From Rubellicoccus peritrichatus (GTDB lineage: Bacteria; Verrucomicrobiota; Verrucomicrobiia; Opitutales; Cerasicoccaceae), in NCBI RefSeq assembly GCF_033100135.1, contig NZ_CP136920.1, forward strand, positions 1,550,001 through 1,614,000: a DNA stretch of 64,000 nucleotides, given 5' to 3'. Shown here piece by piece: positions 26,476-36,424 of this stretch. Below the pieces are notes generated by a model. The model did no database searches. It was not told the origin of the DNA and worked only from the letters and a program-made list of their open reading frames with translations. The position numbers were made by a program, and so were the translations under genes. How positions within the stretch are numbered: position 1 is the first letter of the stretch; the number at the start of each line of letters is the position of its first letter.

Positions 26476-29400
26476 ATGAATCCGATATCTCAGAAAACAC
26501 GTCCTTCGAAAAAAGGCTTTGCTCTCGTTGTTGCAATGACCTTGGTTTCGTTTGTTATCCTGATGCTCCTCAGCCTTGGGGCGATGGTGAGTGTTGAGCT
26601 TTCGTTGGCTGGTCAAAACAGCATGCGTGAACAAGCGCGTATTAATGCGCTTACGGGTTTGTCGATTGCCCTTGGCGAACTGCAAGTTGCTGCTGGTGAT
26701 GACCAGCGAGTCACTGCTGCGGCCGATATCCTTTCCTCCCGCCAAGCGATAGCTGACGATAGAAAAATGATCACTGGTGTCTGGAAGACAGGTGATTATT
26801 CAGGAGCCGCAGGTCCTCATCTAACAATGACTGAGCGTTGGAATTGGTCCGTCGGCAACGATTCTACAGTGCTAACCAATGGTGAATGGGCAAACGGGCC
26901 CCGCTGGTTGGTTTCATCAGAAAAACCCATAACGAATTTGTCGACCCAGAGTTGGGATTCGCTTTCCCCAACCCTCAAGACCGCTTCCATGATCATTTCG
27001 GAAAGCCGGAATGCAGCCGGTGCTCCTTCGGGCACACGTGTTGAGACGCTTGCGGGTATTGTGCCCTTGGAGGATGCCAATGGCTCGATCGAGGGAGGCT
27101 ATGCCTGGTGGATTGGTGATGAAGGGATCAAGGCGAAGGTGAATCCCAGTGGTGCTTTCCCTGAAGAAGATTTAGTCAAGGAGCGATTGCTCAATGCCTC
27201 CCGGGGGCCGAATGTTATTCTTTCTGCCTGGGACGGTCTTGAGGGTTTTTCCGCAGAAAATGCTCAAGAAGCTTTTGCCAGAAGTGACTCGCCGGTTGAT
27301 CTTTTTGAAAGTGGCGGTCTCACGAATGATGCTGCAAGCAGCCTGGCACCTCGGTATTATGATCATTGGACATCCTCCAGTTTTGGACTGCTTAGCAATA
27401 CGCGAGATGGAGGTCTGAAAAAAGACCTTACGCGCGGCCTCGGCGATGAGTTTCCGGAAACCATGGCTGGTCGTACACTCTGGTGGTTCCGTGAATCCGG
27501 TGGCAAGTATATGAAGGGCCCGTTATGGGATGTGGTATATTCCTATGCCAACCTCTATCGCGATAAGATGCCATGGATTGCTTCGCTCGGTCTCCAAAAT
27601 GACGGGAAACAGGTTGTTCATTACTCTAATACTGCTTTACCATACACATATGAGAGCAATCGTTTGATGAATCGTGGGCCGCGCGGTGTATCGGATCCGC
27701 AAAAAAGCTCTGCATCGTTGGAACCGCGTAGTCCCGTGCCTTATGCTGATTCTGAAAAGGCATTCTTGGTTACGGACGATACATTAAGTGCTTATACCCT
27801 CAATTCTCGCTGGCTGTATCAAGATAATGATACAGATGCTGGAGATCGGATTCCCTTCAAAGATTCGGAGCCTCCAAGTTTTTCAAAGAAATCTGAAGGG
27901 ATTCAACATGTCGTGTCTCCCGTTGTTCTTGGTGTGGTTGCAAAGATTTCATTGGCCTCTGCAAAGGTGTCAGATGTTTGGGACCTTGACCTTGATGTTT
28001 CGGAAAATTCAAAGAAGCCGCCACCATACTGGAATAGGAGTAACATTGCTTCAGCGCTCAATTTTAACCCATTAACTAATCCTACAGCTAAAGACTCTTT
28101 AGATAAACTTGCTTTTGAGTTAAGAAATGGTGAGCCAACGGAACAGTCCTTCTATGCTAAGATGGACTCACATTACGTTCTGCACGTTATCGTCGATCCG
28201 CATGTCATTATATGGAATCCGTATAACATAGATTTGGAAGGTTTTAGCTCTGAGGTCCGATGGTTTCCTGGCTACCGAATGAATAATGTTAGCCCGAATT
28301 TTGATAATTTGGATTGGAAAATTGAGACTTCCGATGGCCCGCTCTTAGTCAAAGCCAATGGTGATAGCTCTGCTGGTAGAGAGTTTTTCTCGTTGGGTGG
28401 ATTGATGCGCTCCTACGACCGTGATGCTGGGGTTAACACCAATAATGGTTTAAAGTTAGAGTTTGATATGCCAGTTGGCCAAACATTGGGAGCGGGTGAG
28501 ATACGCGCATTTTCCATGAGTTCGTTTTCAGATACTGCTCGGAGTGGAAATATTATTTCTCTTCAGGGAGATGAAGGGGCCAGCTCTCTTTCTGGTGTTA
28601 TCAGTAGTCCGCTTTATGCTGAGCCCATTCCTGAGGGAACCAAGATATTCGGGATCGAGCTTAAGACCGAATTGGATAACGATGTTTACACGAGAGAGTC
28701 CTGGGAGATCCAACCTTGGATTGGCCGAATCAATGCTGACACTGCAGATCTGGAAAACCCTGATGGTGGCAATCGGCGGGCACGAATGGTTTCATCCTCA
28801 ATTCCTGAGGTTGATATCGGATCATCTGTCGTGCGATACTATGGGGAGCCGCCTCTTTATGAGGAGGCACCGCTGGTTGAGGAATTGAATTTTACGCTCG
28901 GGGTCGACCATAACTATGTTTATGCGCGTCCTAATAATGATGTAGGCCGTAAACCTTACAACAGCATTGATCGTTATCGTCCATTGATTGAGCACGCGAT
29001 CGACACTTATAACGTGGCTTATCTTTCAGCTTTTGTTCAGCCCGCAAATTTATCTTCTGATAGAGGCCTGCCATTGATTGCCCAGTTTAATCCGGCGCCT
29101 TTAGCTTTTCTGGAAACGACAAAGCAGAACAGCAACGCATTTCTGTGGAAGATGGAGCTGCTCGATCCAGCATCGGCTGAGAGCCTCCCGGGACTTATCT
29201 CTGTCATCAATGGAATTCCTGGATGGGGTGCCGATTTTGGCTTGAACGGGGAACAGAATATCGCGCTTTTCGATATACCTCGTTATCCGCTTCAGTCTTT
29301 GGGAGCTCTAATGCACGCAAATCTTGGGCAGTATGATGTAAACCCTACCTATGCAGTTGGATCGGGTTATGCCAACCCGCTGGTGCCTACGGATCGTCAT

Positions 29401-30519
29401 TATGTGACTCGTGATTTTCAAACTGTTGATGACGCCCAGCTTCGGCGTTTTTATCTGCCTGATGTGAGTTATCTGCTAAATGAAGGAATCTTTGATGAAT
29501 ATTTCTTCTCAACAATTCCCGAGGATACCGGTGGAAATCGAGGCTTTCGTGATAAGAGTCGAACACCTCCTTTTGGGGTCGATTTTGATGAAGATTATTT
29601 AATCACCGATGGTGCTTTACCAAATCCGCGTATGACGATTGTTTCGGGAGAGACCAGTCCTGATGAACTGAGGGATTTTGATGAGGCCGCCAGGCATTTG
29701 ATGGTCGATGGGGCCTTCAACGTAAATTCAACATCAAAGCCGGCATGGAAAGCATTTCTTAGTGGATTAAATTCACTCAAGATTGAAAGCATTGCAAGCG
29801 GAGTGAAGACACATGCATCGAACTTTCCTCAGATGCGTTCATCATTGCCCTACGCCCATGACTCCCAGACTTGGAATGGATACAAAGCACTTTCAGAAAC
29901 GGAATTGGATTCATTGGCTGAAGCGATTGTTGCTGAAGTACGCTTGCGTGGTCCGTTCCTCTCAATGAGCGATTTTGTGAATCGGCGGCTGGTCGACAAT
30001 GAAACCGGCAAAGTTGCAGCACTCCAAGGTGCGATTGATAAAACAGTCAACGCTGTTGTGGATAATTTAGGTGGAGAAGTCGCCTATGAGCCAACAGGTG
30101 ATTGGGCTGGGAATTTTGATTCAAGCGTGTTGGCAAGTAAGCAGGGCGCCGGTGCTCCAGGCTGGTTGTTACAGCAGGATATTTTGAAAACCATGGCACC
30201 TGTAATGACGGCTCGTTCGGATACTTTTACGATTCGCGCATATGGTTCTACCGTGAATCCATTGAGTGGGAAAGTGGATGCGGAAGTTTGGTGCGAAGCA
30301 CTCGTTCAGCGTTATCCGGATTATGTGGAAGAAGCTGATGGAACTCGAAGTGATCCCACTCAGCCCGTTTGGACGAAAGAGTGGGGTGACAATCATGAAT
30401 GGGAGGCATCAATCAATGACCAGGTTGGTGATCTGGCTGCACAATTCGGTCGTGAATTCAGAATCGTTAAATTCCGCTGGCTAAGTCCATCTGAGATTGG
30501 AGAATTGTCTGGGTCATGA
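26476..30519 (+). CDS. Verru_Chthon cassette protein A-like giant protein
   Basis: 1347 residues from ATG 26476; a TTG at 26428 is less likely. After a short basic leader (SKKGFALVVAMTL) comes a single prepilin-like hydrophobic helix (about residues 14-38), then a very long extracytoplasmic region with many Trp and Asn. This layout and length match the Verru_Chthon cassette A family (TIGR02600), normally found with smaller prepilin-like B, C and D proteins. None of those are in this window. It overlaps the next gene by ATGA. Probably exported by a type II-like machine and surface-associated; role unknown. Confidence 0.75.
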   Translation: MNPISQKTRPSKKGFALVVAMTLVSFVILMLLSLGAMVSVELSLAGQNSMREQARINALTGLSIALGELQVAAGDDQRVTAAADILSSRQAIADDRKMITGVWKTGDYSGAAGPHLTMTERWNWSVGNDSTVLTNGEWANGPRWLVSSEKPITNLSTQSWDSLSPTLKTASMIISESRNAAGAPSGTRVETLAGIVPLEDANGSIEGGYAWWIGDEGIKAKVNPSGAFPEEDLVKERLLNASRGPNVILSAWDGLEGFSAENAQEAFARSDSPVDLFESGGLTNDAASSLAPRYYDHWTSSSFGLLSNTRDGGLKKDLTRGLGDEFPETMAGRTLWWFRESGGKYMKGPLWDVVYSYANLYRDKMPWIASLGLQNDGKQVVHYSNTALPYTYESNRLMNRGPRGVSDPQKSSASLEPRSPVPYADSEKAFLVTDDTLSAYTLNSRWLYQDNDTDAGDRIPFKDSEPPSFSKKSEGIQHVVSPVVLGVVAKISLASAKVSDVWDLDLDVSENSKKPPPYWNRSNIASALNFNPLTNPTAKDSLDKLAFELRNGEPTEQSFYAKMDSHYVLHVIVDPHVIIWNPYNIDLEGFSSEVRWFPGYRMNNVSPNFDNLDWKIETSDGPLLVKANGDSSAGREFFSLGGLMRSYDRDAGVNTNNGLKLEFDMPVGQTLGAGEIRAFSMSSFSDTARSGNIISLQGDEGASSLSGVISSPLYAEPIPEGTKIFGIELKTELDNDVYTRESWEIQPWIGRINADTADLENPDGGNRRARMVSSSIPEVDIGSSVVRYYGEPPLYEEAPLVEELNFTLGVDHNYVYARPNNDVGRKPYNSIDRYRPLIEHAIDTYNVAYLSAFVQPANLSSDRGLPLIAQFNPAPLAFLETTKQNSNAFLWKMELLDPASAESLPGLISVINGIPGWGADFGLNGEQNIALFDIPRYPLQSLGALMHANLGQYDVNPTYAVGSGYANPLVPTDRHYVTRDFQTVDDAQLRRFYLPDVSYLLNEGIFDEYFFSTIPEDTGGNRGFRDKSRTPPFGVDFDEDYLITDGALPNPRMTIVSGETSPDELRDFDEAARHLMVDGAFNVNSTSKPAWKAFLSGLNSLKIESIASGVKTHASNFPQMRSSLPYAHDSQTWNGYKALSETELDSLAEAIVAEVRLRGPFLSMSDFVNRRLVDNETGKVAALQGAIDKTVNAVVDNLGGEVAYEPTGDWAGNFDSSVLASKQGAGAPGWLLQQDILKTMAPVMTARSDTFTIRAYGSTVNPLSGKVDAEVWCEALVQRYPDYVEEADGTRSDPTQPVWTKEWGDNHEWEASINDQVGDLAAQFGREFRIVKFRWLSPSEIGELSGS

Positions 30520-31199
30520 AATATCATACTATAATATCCTTATTGGCCTTGTCATTATTCGGTTCGCCGATGCTTCATGCGCAGGGTTTAGGTCAACAAT
30601 ACTCGATCAGTTTTAAGACTGTCGGCTGGGGGAAATCTTATCGTGGACTCTACATGATGGTGGGCGGTGAAAAAAAGCCTGTTGTCGTTGGTAAGATGGG
30701 CCTCTCACCCAAACTTCAGTACTACGGTCCCAGCCCGCTTGTTCTCTATCGCGATACGCAGGTCGGTGAAGTCACGGAACCAAAACCAGTTGCGTCGGTT
30801 AACCTTGAGGGTGTTTCCTCGCCGCTTCTTATGCTGGTTTCAGGCCAGCCAGATAGTCCGCAGATTCGAGTCATGGATGATTCAGGGCTTTACCAGCCTG
30901 CGGGCATGACTGTGATCAATATGAGCAGTAAGCTGCTTGCATTTTCTATCGGGGATGAGCGTTTTTCCATTCCTCCTGATGAGAAAAAACAGCTGGACTT
31001 AAAGAGTCAGATGGGGTCCAGAGAAACCGCCTGGACGGAAGTGACAACGTCGATCGGAGCCCAAGATGAAAAAGGAGACTGGCGCGTGGTTTATCGCAAG
31101 CGTTGGCCGATTTCAGATACTAGCAGTCTTCTTGTTTTTGCGGTGGAAGAGCATGGCAATGTCCTCACGAAAATGGTGCGGAATTACCTGAACCGGTAA
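30516..31199 (+). CDS. secreted partner of the Verru_Chthon A-like protein
   Basis: 227 residues, signal peptide (about 1-22), ATGA overlap with the giant gene. The mature part is beta-rich: VGWGKSYRGLYMMVGGEKKP, NMSSKLLAFSIGDERFSIPP and a late GDWRVVYRKRWPI. No known family. Tight translational coupling suggests the two proteins form a unit in the envelope or outside the cell. Confidence 0.75.
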   Translation: MKYHTIISLLALSLFGSPMLHAQGLGQQYSISFKTVGWGKSYRGLYMMVGGEKKPVVVGKMGLSPKLQYYGPSPLVLYRDTQVGEVTEPKPVASVNLEGVSSPLLMLVSGQPDSPQIRVMDDSGLYQPAGMTVINMSSKLLAFSIGDERFSIPPDEKKQLDLKSQMGSRETAWTEVTTSIGAQDEKGDWRVVYRKRWPISDTSSLLVFAVEEHGNVLTKMVRNYLNR

Positions 31200-31268
31200 C
31201 ACTTTTTCCTGTCTCATTATTTTAATCCTCTAAGTAAAAAAGTATAACCATAAAACAGAAGTAATACA

Positions 31269-31787
31269 ATGAACTCATTGAAAGTTATCTCGGCCTTTTT
31301 GGCCTTCGCTACTCTGGCGACGTTTGCATCGGCGCAGAGTTTGATTCCAGCCAAGCCCAATACAAAATTTTGGTATCCACCTTATTCAAAGTATCAACCT
31401 TCGTTTGATGCTGAGGGCGTTATCACTGTGGACTTGAGTCAGGCTGCCGGAAAAAATATGGCGGTCCTCGAGATTGAAGTACCGTCAGGGTCTTTGAGCC
31501 AGGGGTCTCTTTACAAAGTTTCCTTCGATGTGAAGGCAACCCCGGCTGGCCCGCTCATATTGAATGTCCCGGAGCCAAAGCCTGATGGCAGTGTTTCAGG
31601 AAATGGAGCACCTGCAGCGAATGCGGTTTGGGCTATGGCTAGGCCTCAGTGGACTAAGGTCACTGCAGAATTCCTTTACGACCCAACTGTTAACAAGGGC
31701 GGTCTGACGCTTTTCTGGAATAGCCAGTATATTCAAGGCGGCAGTGTTTATCAGTTTAGAAATATTCAGGTTGTTGCTGTTGAGTAG
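31269..31787 (+). CDS. small secreted beta-sandwich-like protein
   Basis: 172 residues, signal peptide (about 1-22). The pattern of LEIEVPSGSLSQGSLYKVSF, GPLILNVPEPKPDG and W.KVTAEFLYDPT.NKGGL.LFW resembles carbohydrate-binding CBM4/9-type sandwiches with aromatic residues. That reading is by eye and weak. It lies between the cassette partner and the second propeller gene and may bind the same glycan. Confidence 0.65.
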   Translation: MNSLKVISAFLAFATLATFASAQSLIPAKPNTKFWYPPYSKYQPSFDAEGVITVDLSQAAGKNMAVLEIEVPSGSLSQGSLYKVSFDVKATPAGPLILNVPEPKPDGSVSGNGAPAANAVWAMARPQWTKVTAEFLYDPTVNKGGLTLFWNSQYIQGGSVYQFRNIQVVAVE

Positions 31788-31831
31788 GATATGCTTAGTG
31801 CGACCATTGGTTCTATTGTAAATACACTTCT

Positions 31832-34216
31832 ATGATGAGGAAAACACGTTCACTTCAACTGCCTGCATTGATGGCAATATCCACTGCCGGCATGACATCC
31901 ATTATGGCTCAAGAATGGGAAAATCTGAACCCCGGGGCAGGTGGTCAGATTCAACAGATCTCAATTGATCCCAATGTCAGTGGGCGTGTTTATTATGCCT
32001 CGGATATGGAGGGTAATTACGTCTCCAATGACAGCGGCGAGACATGGGAGTATACCGGTCGCGATCTCTCTTCCAGTGACAACATGGTCATCGTGGTCGA
32101 GCCTGGAAATTCTAACCGTATTTATGCTGGTCTGAATTATTCCGGAATCGATATCTCTGACGATGGTGGTGCGACCTGGACGAACGTCGATGCCATGAAT
32201 AAAGAGCCGATTGGAGAGATTGCGATTGATCCAAAAAACTCAGACATCATCTTCGCGGGGCCGAACAGCCGGATGCGCTGGACAAAAGCTCCTGCCGCGA
32301 AAGCAGGTTTCCGTAATGATCCTTGGGGTAAGCGTATCGTGTATCGCTCCAAGGACCGGGGAGAAACCTGGGAGGCGATTGAGTATGCCAAGGGAGATGG
32401 GCGCAGGGATACGTTTGACATACGTTTTTCACCTGAGTCTTCCGATACGATTTTTATCGGTGGGCTTTCAGGTGTTTACCGTTCCGATGATGGTGGTGAT
32501 AGTTGGAAACCGGTTACGGCTCCGCCAAAAACTGGAGACAGCTGGGGTATTGATCTTTCTCCCGATGGTCGTTTTCTTTATGCAACTTATCAGGTGCCTG
32601 ATGCCTCCGGAAAGATAAAGCGCATGTCTGGCCCGCAGCACCCCGGTAAGGTGTTGACACATTTATTTGTCACACCAACTGCGAAGACTCAATGGACTGA
32701 CCTCTCCAAGGGAAAAGGCTTTGTCGCAAAGGACAGGAATTTTGACCTCACTTATTGGCAGCCGGTGGTTGATCCTCGTTCGACGGATAAGGTGCAAAAG
32801 ATCCTCATCGCACCATGGTCGTGGCGCTTCGGTCTTTGGGAAGTTACGGTTAAATACGATGGCGACAGGGTGACTGCTGCAGACTGGGACCAAGTCTTTT
32901 TTGTTCCAGAGGGTGGTAGTGAAGAATTTGATTCCGGTTGGGAGCAATACATTTCCAGACCTTTGTCATGGGGGTATACACCGATCAATTGGGATGGGCC
33001 AAGGACGATCTGGACGACAGGTGATCAGACACTTTTCTCAGCTGATACAACTTCACCAAATTTTCCTAATAACTGGGATTCCAAGTATACGGAATTTATT
33101 AAGGAAATTGAAGGCCGACGCTTTTATAGAACACGAGGCGTGCAATGCACTTTTGTTTTTGATGCTGAACAGCTGGGCGACTATGTTGTGCAGAACAATG
33201 GTGACAATGCAGTCAAGGAGAGTTTCGACGATGGGTATTCCTGGGCAGTTGGAGTTCGTCGTCCGAGGAGTAATGCGGTTGCGATTACAAAAGACCTCGA
33301 TGTTCCCATTGTGCTCTCTCATGTCGCCAATGGTTACGGTGGCAGCTCAACCGATGGTGCCTTATGGGCTAAGCGTGTTGTTAAAGGTGACCCCACAGAC
33401 AAGTGGTTTTTAATTGGTGGTGGCAAGGATCGTGTCGCGGGCATGCCGGACTATCTCTACAACCAGATTGTTGTTGATCCGCATAATCCGAAGCAGGTTT
33501 ACATCGGAACTGATGGCCGTGGAATCTATCGCATACCGGATATTGAGAAGCATTTGGACATTGTCCGGAGAGGTGGAAAGGCTCCGAAGGCGGAATGGAT
33601 TACACGTCCTAAGGATCACAAGCTACGGCCACTTATGATTAACGACAAGGGCTTTGCTTTGGTGGTTGATCCGGATTCTCCAGAAGTCCTCTGGGCATCT
33701 TCGATGGAACAGTTGATGCGCGGCACTGAAAAAGGTGGCGAATGGGTCTGGGAAGAAGTTCTCAAGTCCACACCTGGAAATCGTATCATATTCGATGTTT
33801 GGCGTGATGGTCCGACCAAGTTTATCGCGGCGCGTAAACTGGAAGCAAATGGCGAGGCCAATATCGTGGTTTCAGTAGACGAAGGCAAAACCTGGAAGAC
33901 GATAGTCACCTTTGATGATGTGGCTCGCTTGAGGGAGCCGGCCTCGTGGTATCGGCCTGAACTGTCGATGCGACCTTACGGTATTGATGGGCATGGCGAC
34001 TCGCTTTACTTCGCTTATAGCAATTGGCCGACATCAAAGGGGCATGGCATGTTCAAGGCTAAGCTGGCTCCAGATGGCTCTGTCGCCAAAGTGGAAGACA
34101 TTACAGGAGATATGCCTTTTCCTTTCCCGATTAAAAACCGAATCGTCGAAGAAAACGGGAATACCTATCTGCTTTCTGCTACCTGCGGCATGGGCCTCTG
34201 GCGTTTGAAGTTGTAG
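31832..34216 (+). CDS. secreted Asp-box (VPS10/BNR-like) propeller protein
   Basis: 794 residues. Signal peptide (about 1-26) followed by many Asp-box motifs: SNDSGETWEYTG, SDDGGATWTNV, SKDRGETWEAI, SDDGGDSWKPV, SFDDGYSWAVG, SVDEGKTWKTI. These build a multi-blade propeller like sortilin or GH74 enzymes. It starts NLNPGAGGQIQQISIDPN, clearly parallel to the 21166 protein (MHPGGGGQVQGISFDPN) and also with VVEPGNSNRIYAG, but lacks FN3 domains. Same locus as the sulfatase. Binding or hydrolytic role not resolved. Confidence 0.85.
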   Translation: MMRKTRSLQLPALMAISTAGMTSIMAQEWENLNPGAGGQIQQISIDPNVSGRVYYASDMEGNYVSNDSGETWEYTGRDLSSSDNMVIVVEPGNSNRIYAGLNYSGIDISDDGGATWTNVDAMNKEPIGEIAIDPKNSDIIFAGPNSRMRWTKAPAAKAGFRNDPWGKRIVYRSKDRGETWEAIEYAKGDGRRDTFDIRFSPESSDTIFIGGLSGVYRSDDGGDSWKPVTAPPKTGDSWGIDLSPDGRFLYATYQVPDASGKIKRMSGPQHPGKVLTHLFVTPTAKTQWTDLSKGKGFVAKDRNFDLTYWQPVVDPRSTDKVQKILIAPWSWRFGLWEVTVKYDGDRVTAADWDQVFFVPEGGSEEFDSGWEQYISRPLSWGYTPINWDGPRTIWTTGDQTLFSADTTSPNFPNNWDSKYTEFIKEIEGRRFYRTRGVQCTFVFDAEQLGDYVVQNNGDNAVKESFDDGYSWAVGVRRPRSNAVAITKDLDVPIVLSHVANGYGGSSTDGALWAKRVVKGDPTDKWFLIGGGKDRVAGMPDYLYNQIVVDPHNPKQVYIGTDGRGIYRIPDIEKHLDIVRRGGKAPKAEWITRPKDHKLRPLMINDKGFALVVDPDSPEVLWASSMEQLMRGTEKGGEWVWEEVLKSTPGNRIIFDVWRDGPTKFIAARKLEANGEANIVVSVDEGKTWKTIVTFDDVARLREPASWYRPELSMRPYGIDGHGDSLYFAYSNWPTSKGHGMFKAKLAPDGSVAKVEDITGDMPFPFPIKNRIVEENGNTYLLSATCGMGLWRLKL

Positions 34217-34261
34217 GATTACTTACTATTCAGCTTTCTCATCTTAGGATGATTAAATAGC

Positions 34262-34301
34262 CACAGAGTGCTCAGAGAAGAAAAGTGCTGTGTTCTCTGT
34301 G
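34262..34301. terminator. hairpin CACAGAG/CTCTGTG downstream of propeller gene
   Basis: CACAGAG (34262-34268) pairs with CTCTGTG (34295-34301). It lies 45 bp after the propeller stop and before the convergent hspQ-like gene. No strong T-run. The sequence resembles the ACCACAGAG-type dispersed repeats common in this phylum, so it may be a repeat remnant as well. Confidence 0.4.
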
Positions 34302-34360
34302 ACTCTCTGGCAAATCCTTCTGGTCAAACTTATTTGAAAGAAGACTAAGATGAAGATGAA

Positions 34361-34714
34361 TTACGTGGGCGGACTGTAAGGCCAGGGCTCATCATTACGA
34401 ATATAGTGCCCGTCGTCGAAGCTTTCGAAAAAGGTATCTACCCAGGGGTGCATGATGCATTGACCGGAATCATCGGCTTCCAGGCTGGTTTGAGCAGCGT
34501 AGGTTGTGTGGCCGGCACCATCGACAAGGACGTGGTACCATGGTTGCTCCCGTTCTGGTTGGCTTTGGTTACTTTGATACCAGGATTCTGAAGCTTTGCA
34601 GTTCAAATCAAAAGCCACAACGACTCCGCGGTAGCCGTACTTCCGGTGACGCACCAAGTCGCCCGGAGTGAAGTGCGGGTTGGATTCGGCAAATGCTTCT
34701 TTGGGTGCAATCAT
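34361..34714 (-). CDS. hspQ: HspQ/YccV hemimethylated-DNA-binding domain protein
   Basis: 117 residues. FTPGDLVRHRKYGYRGVVVAFD, WYQSNQSQPEREQPWYHVLVDGAGHTTYAAQTSLEAD is the standard YccV/HspQ pattern, given here in two parts, and residues 14-80 cover the domain. In enterobacteria HspQ promotes Lon proteolysis and affects DnaA stability. The C-terminal 35 residues (WVDTFFESFDDGHYIRNDEP) are an extension common in larger relatives. Monocistronic by spacing. Confidence 0.88.
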   Translation of the reverse strand: MIAPKEAFAESNPHFTPGDLVRHRKYGYRGVVVAFDLNCKASESWYQSNQSQPEREQPWYHVLVDGAGHTTYAAQTSLEADDSGQCIMHPWVDTFFESFDDGHYIRNDEPWPYSPPT

Positions 34715-34840
34715 GGTTTGAGAGATGGAACCTAGCTTTTATTGAAGCGGAGACAAGACGGAACAATCGCCCTGATTTCAGGTTCTTAAAGATGACTTGG
34801 CAGTTTCACATATGCTCGTGAGACTGTTGCTTTTGAACCT

Positions 34841-35536
34841 GTGACCGAAACTCAACCACAATACCGTCCACCGCCCAAACGCCTTTCCGCGTTTCCGCCT
34901 GTTGTTGAAATCATCATGATCGCCTGTGTGGTGATCTTTTTCCTGCAAACCCTGAAGTGGGGTGGTATTGGGGCGTGGATTATGAGTAATTTGGCCTTAT
35001 GGCCATTGGGGACTCCCGAGTATGTCACAGACGGATTCCGTTATGGAGAGGTTCCGCAGTTTGGAGTCTGGCAACTCATCACCTACGGCTTTCTGCATGG
35101 TAGCGAGTGGCACTTGCTCTTCAATATGTTTGCTTTCTGGATGTTCGGAACTGTGATCGAAGAGGTTTGGGGTTCGCGGCGGTTTGCGGTATTTTACTTC
35201 ATTTGCATTGTTGGCGCCGGCTTGGTTCAGCTTGCGGTCTCTGCTGGAGCTCTTACTCCGACTGTCGGAGCTTCGGGCGGTGTCTTTGGGCTTTTGTTGG
35301 CCTTTGGAGTTCTGTTTCCAAATGAGAAACTCTTTTTTATCCTCTGTCCGGTTCCGATTAAAGCAAAGTACTTTGTCGCCGGGTACGGATCGGTTGAGCT
35401 CGTTCTTGGGCTAACCAGAGAAGGTTCAAGCATTGCTCACTTTGCCCATCTTGGCGGTATGTTTTTTGGACTTCTGTTGATCCTGTATTGGAAAGGGAAG
35501 CTCCCTTTTAAGCCAAGACCTGGAAAGCTTTTTTGA
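34841..35536 (+). CDS. rhomboid family intramembrane serine protease
   Basis: 231 residues from GTG 34841. Six hydrophobic segments. HLLFNMFAFW (about 91-100) holds the conserved HxxxN, the catalytic Ser145 is in TVGASGGVFG, and the catalytic His203 is in AHFAHLGGMFFG. It cleaves transmembrane substrates within the bilayer. The N-terminal cytoplasmic segment is short and Pro-rich. Stop is 5 bp from the stop of the convergent PhyH gene. Confidence 0.93.
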   Translation: MTETQPQYRPPPKRLSAFPPVVEIIMIACVVIFFLQTLKWGGIGAWIMSNLALWPLGTPEYVTDGFRYGEVPQFGVWQLITYGFLHGSEWHLLFNMFAFWMFGTVIEEVWGSRRFAVFYFICIVGAGLVQLAVSAGALTPTVGASGGVFGLLLAFGVLFPNEKLFFILCPVPIKAKYFVAGYGSVELVLGLTREGSSIAHFAHLGGMFFGLLLILYWKGKLPFKPRPGKLF

Positions 35537-35541
35537 CCTCA

Positions 35542-36357
35542 TCAATGAGGCGCATCCCATTCGGTGCCGCATGGGCCGCCGTCTTTGTTGACAGCTTTTG
35601 TTACTTCGTTGCCTTCGAAATCCAAGACCGGGAAATAGAATCGCGCCAGTTTTTCTGAATAATCGGGGGCGTAATGGCCAATGAATGAACGCCTCCAACG
35701 ATCTTTGCTGCGGTTGGGGCCTGAACCGTGGATCAGGCTTCCGTTGAAGAACAGCGTATCGCCGGCTTTCATATTGGGGATGACGGCCCGCTTACCTTTG
35801 GGCGCTTTGACCAGATGGCCGGTAAAGGACTTGGTTTTGTCAGCGAGTCCCGGGCAGACGATATCCATGTCGTCGGTCTTGGGGACAACTGCCATTCCGC
35901 CGTTTTTTGCATCAGCGTCGTCGATCGCCGTCCAGGCAGCGATACAGGTGCCTGGTTCGACCATGAGGTAAAGATTGTCCTGATGCATGGCCTGACCTAG
36001 TGCACCAGGTGGCTTGTAGTAATACATGCTTTGCAGGGCCAGTGGCTGGGTCCCAAGCAGTTCGCGAAGGACTGCTTCGACTTTTGGATGCAACATATAG
36101 TTTTTCGCTTTTTCAGTAAACCGATGTGGGTGAACGAAACGCGGGTATACTTTCAGAACATCTCCTCCCGCTTCTGACTCTGGCACAGGCTCGAAATAGC
36201 CCTTTACCGGACCATTGGAATGGATTTCTTCAAAGTGCGTCTTGATGTCCTCCACTTCTTCCTCATTGAATAAGCCTCGGATGTGACAGTAGCCTTGTCG
36301 CTCAAAAGTTTCCTTCAATTCCTCGGGTGCTGCACTGGGTTCGTTTATGACTTGCAT
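35542..36357 (-). CDS. phytanoyl-CoA dioxygenase (PhyH) family oxygenase
   Basis: 271 residues. The Fe(II)/2-oxoglutarate core is complete: MHQDNLYL with His125 and Asp127, and SLIHGSGPNRSKDRWRRSF with the distal His210 and an Arg for 2-oxoglutarate. Family members hydroxylate diverse small molecules, so substrate cannot be named. It is divergent from an AraC regulator 67 bp away, and a second AraC gene follows that one, suggesting local control by a sugar or sugar-like ligand. Confidence 0.88.
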   Translation of the reverse strand: MQVINEPSAAPEELKETFERQGYCHIRGLFNEEEVEDIKTHFEEIHSNGPVKGYFEPVPESEAGGDVLKVYPRFVHPHRFTEKAKNYMLHPKVEAVLRELLGTQPLALQSMYYYKPPGALGQAMHQDNLYLMVEPGTCIAAWTAIDDADAKNGGMAVVPKTDDMDIVCPGLADKTKSFTGHLVKAPKGKRAVIPNMKAGDTLFFNGSLIHGSGPNRSKDRWRRSFIGHYAPDYSEKLARFYFPVLDFEGNEVTKAVNKDGGPCGTEWDAPH

Positions 36358-36424
36358 GAATGCAGCTTATCATTTTTTCCTGATAAATGGAATGGGATAG
36401 AAATCGAAAAACCTGTAATTTTCG

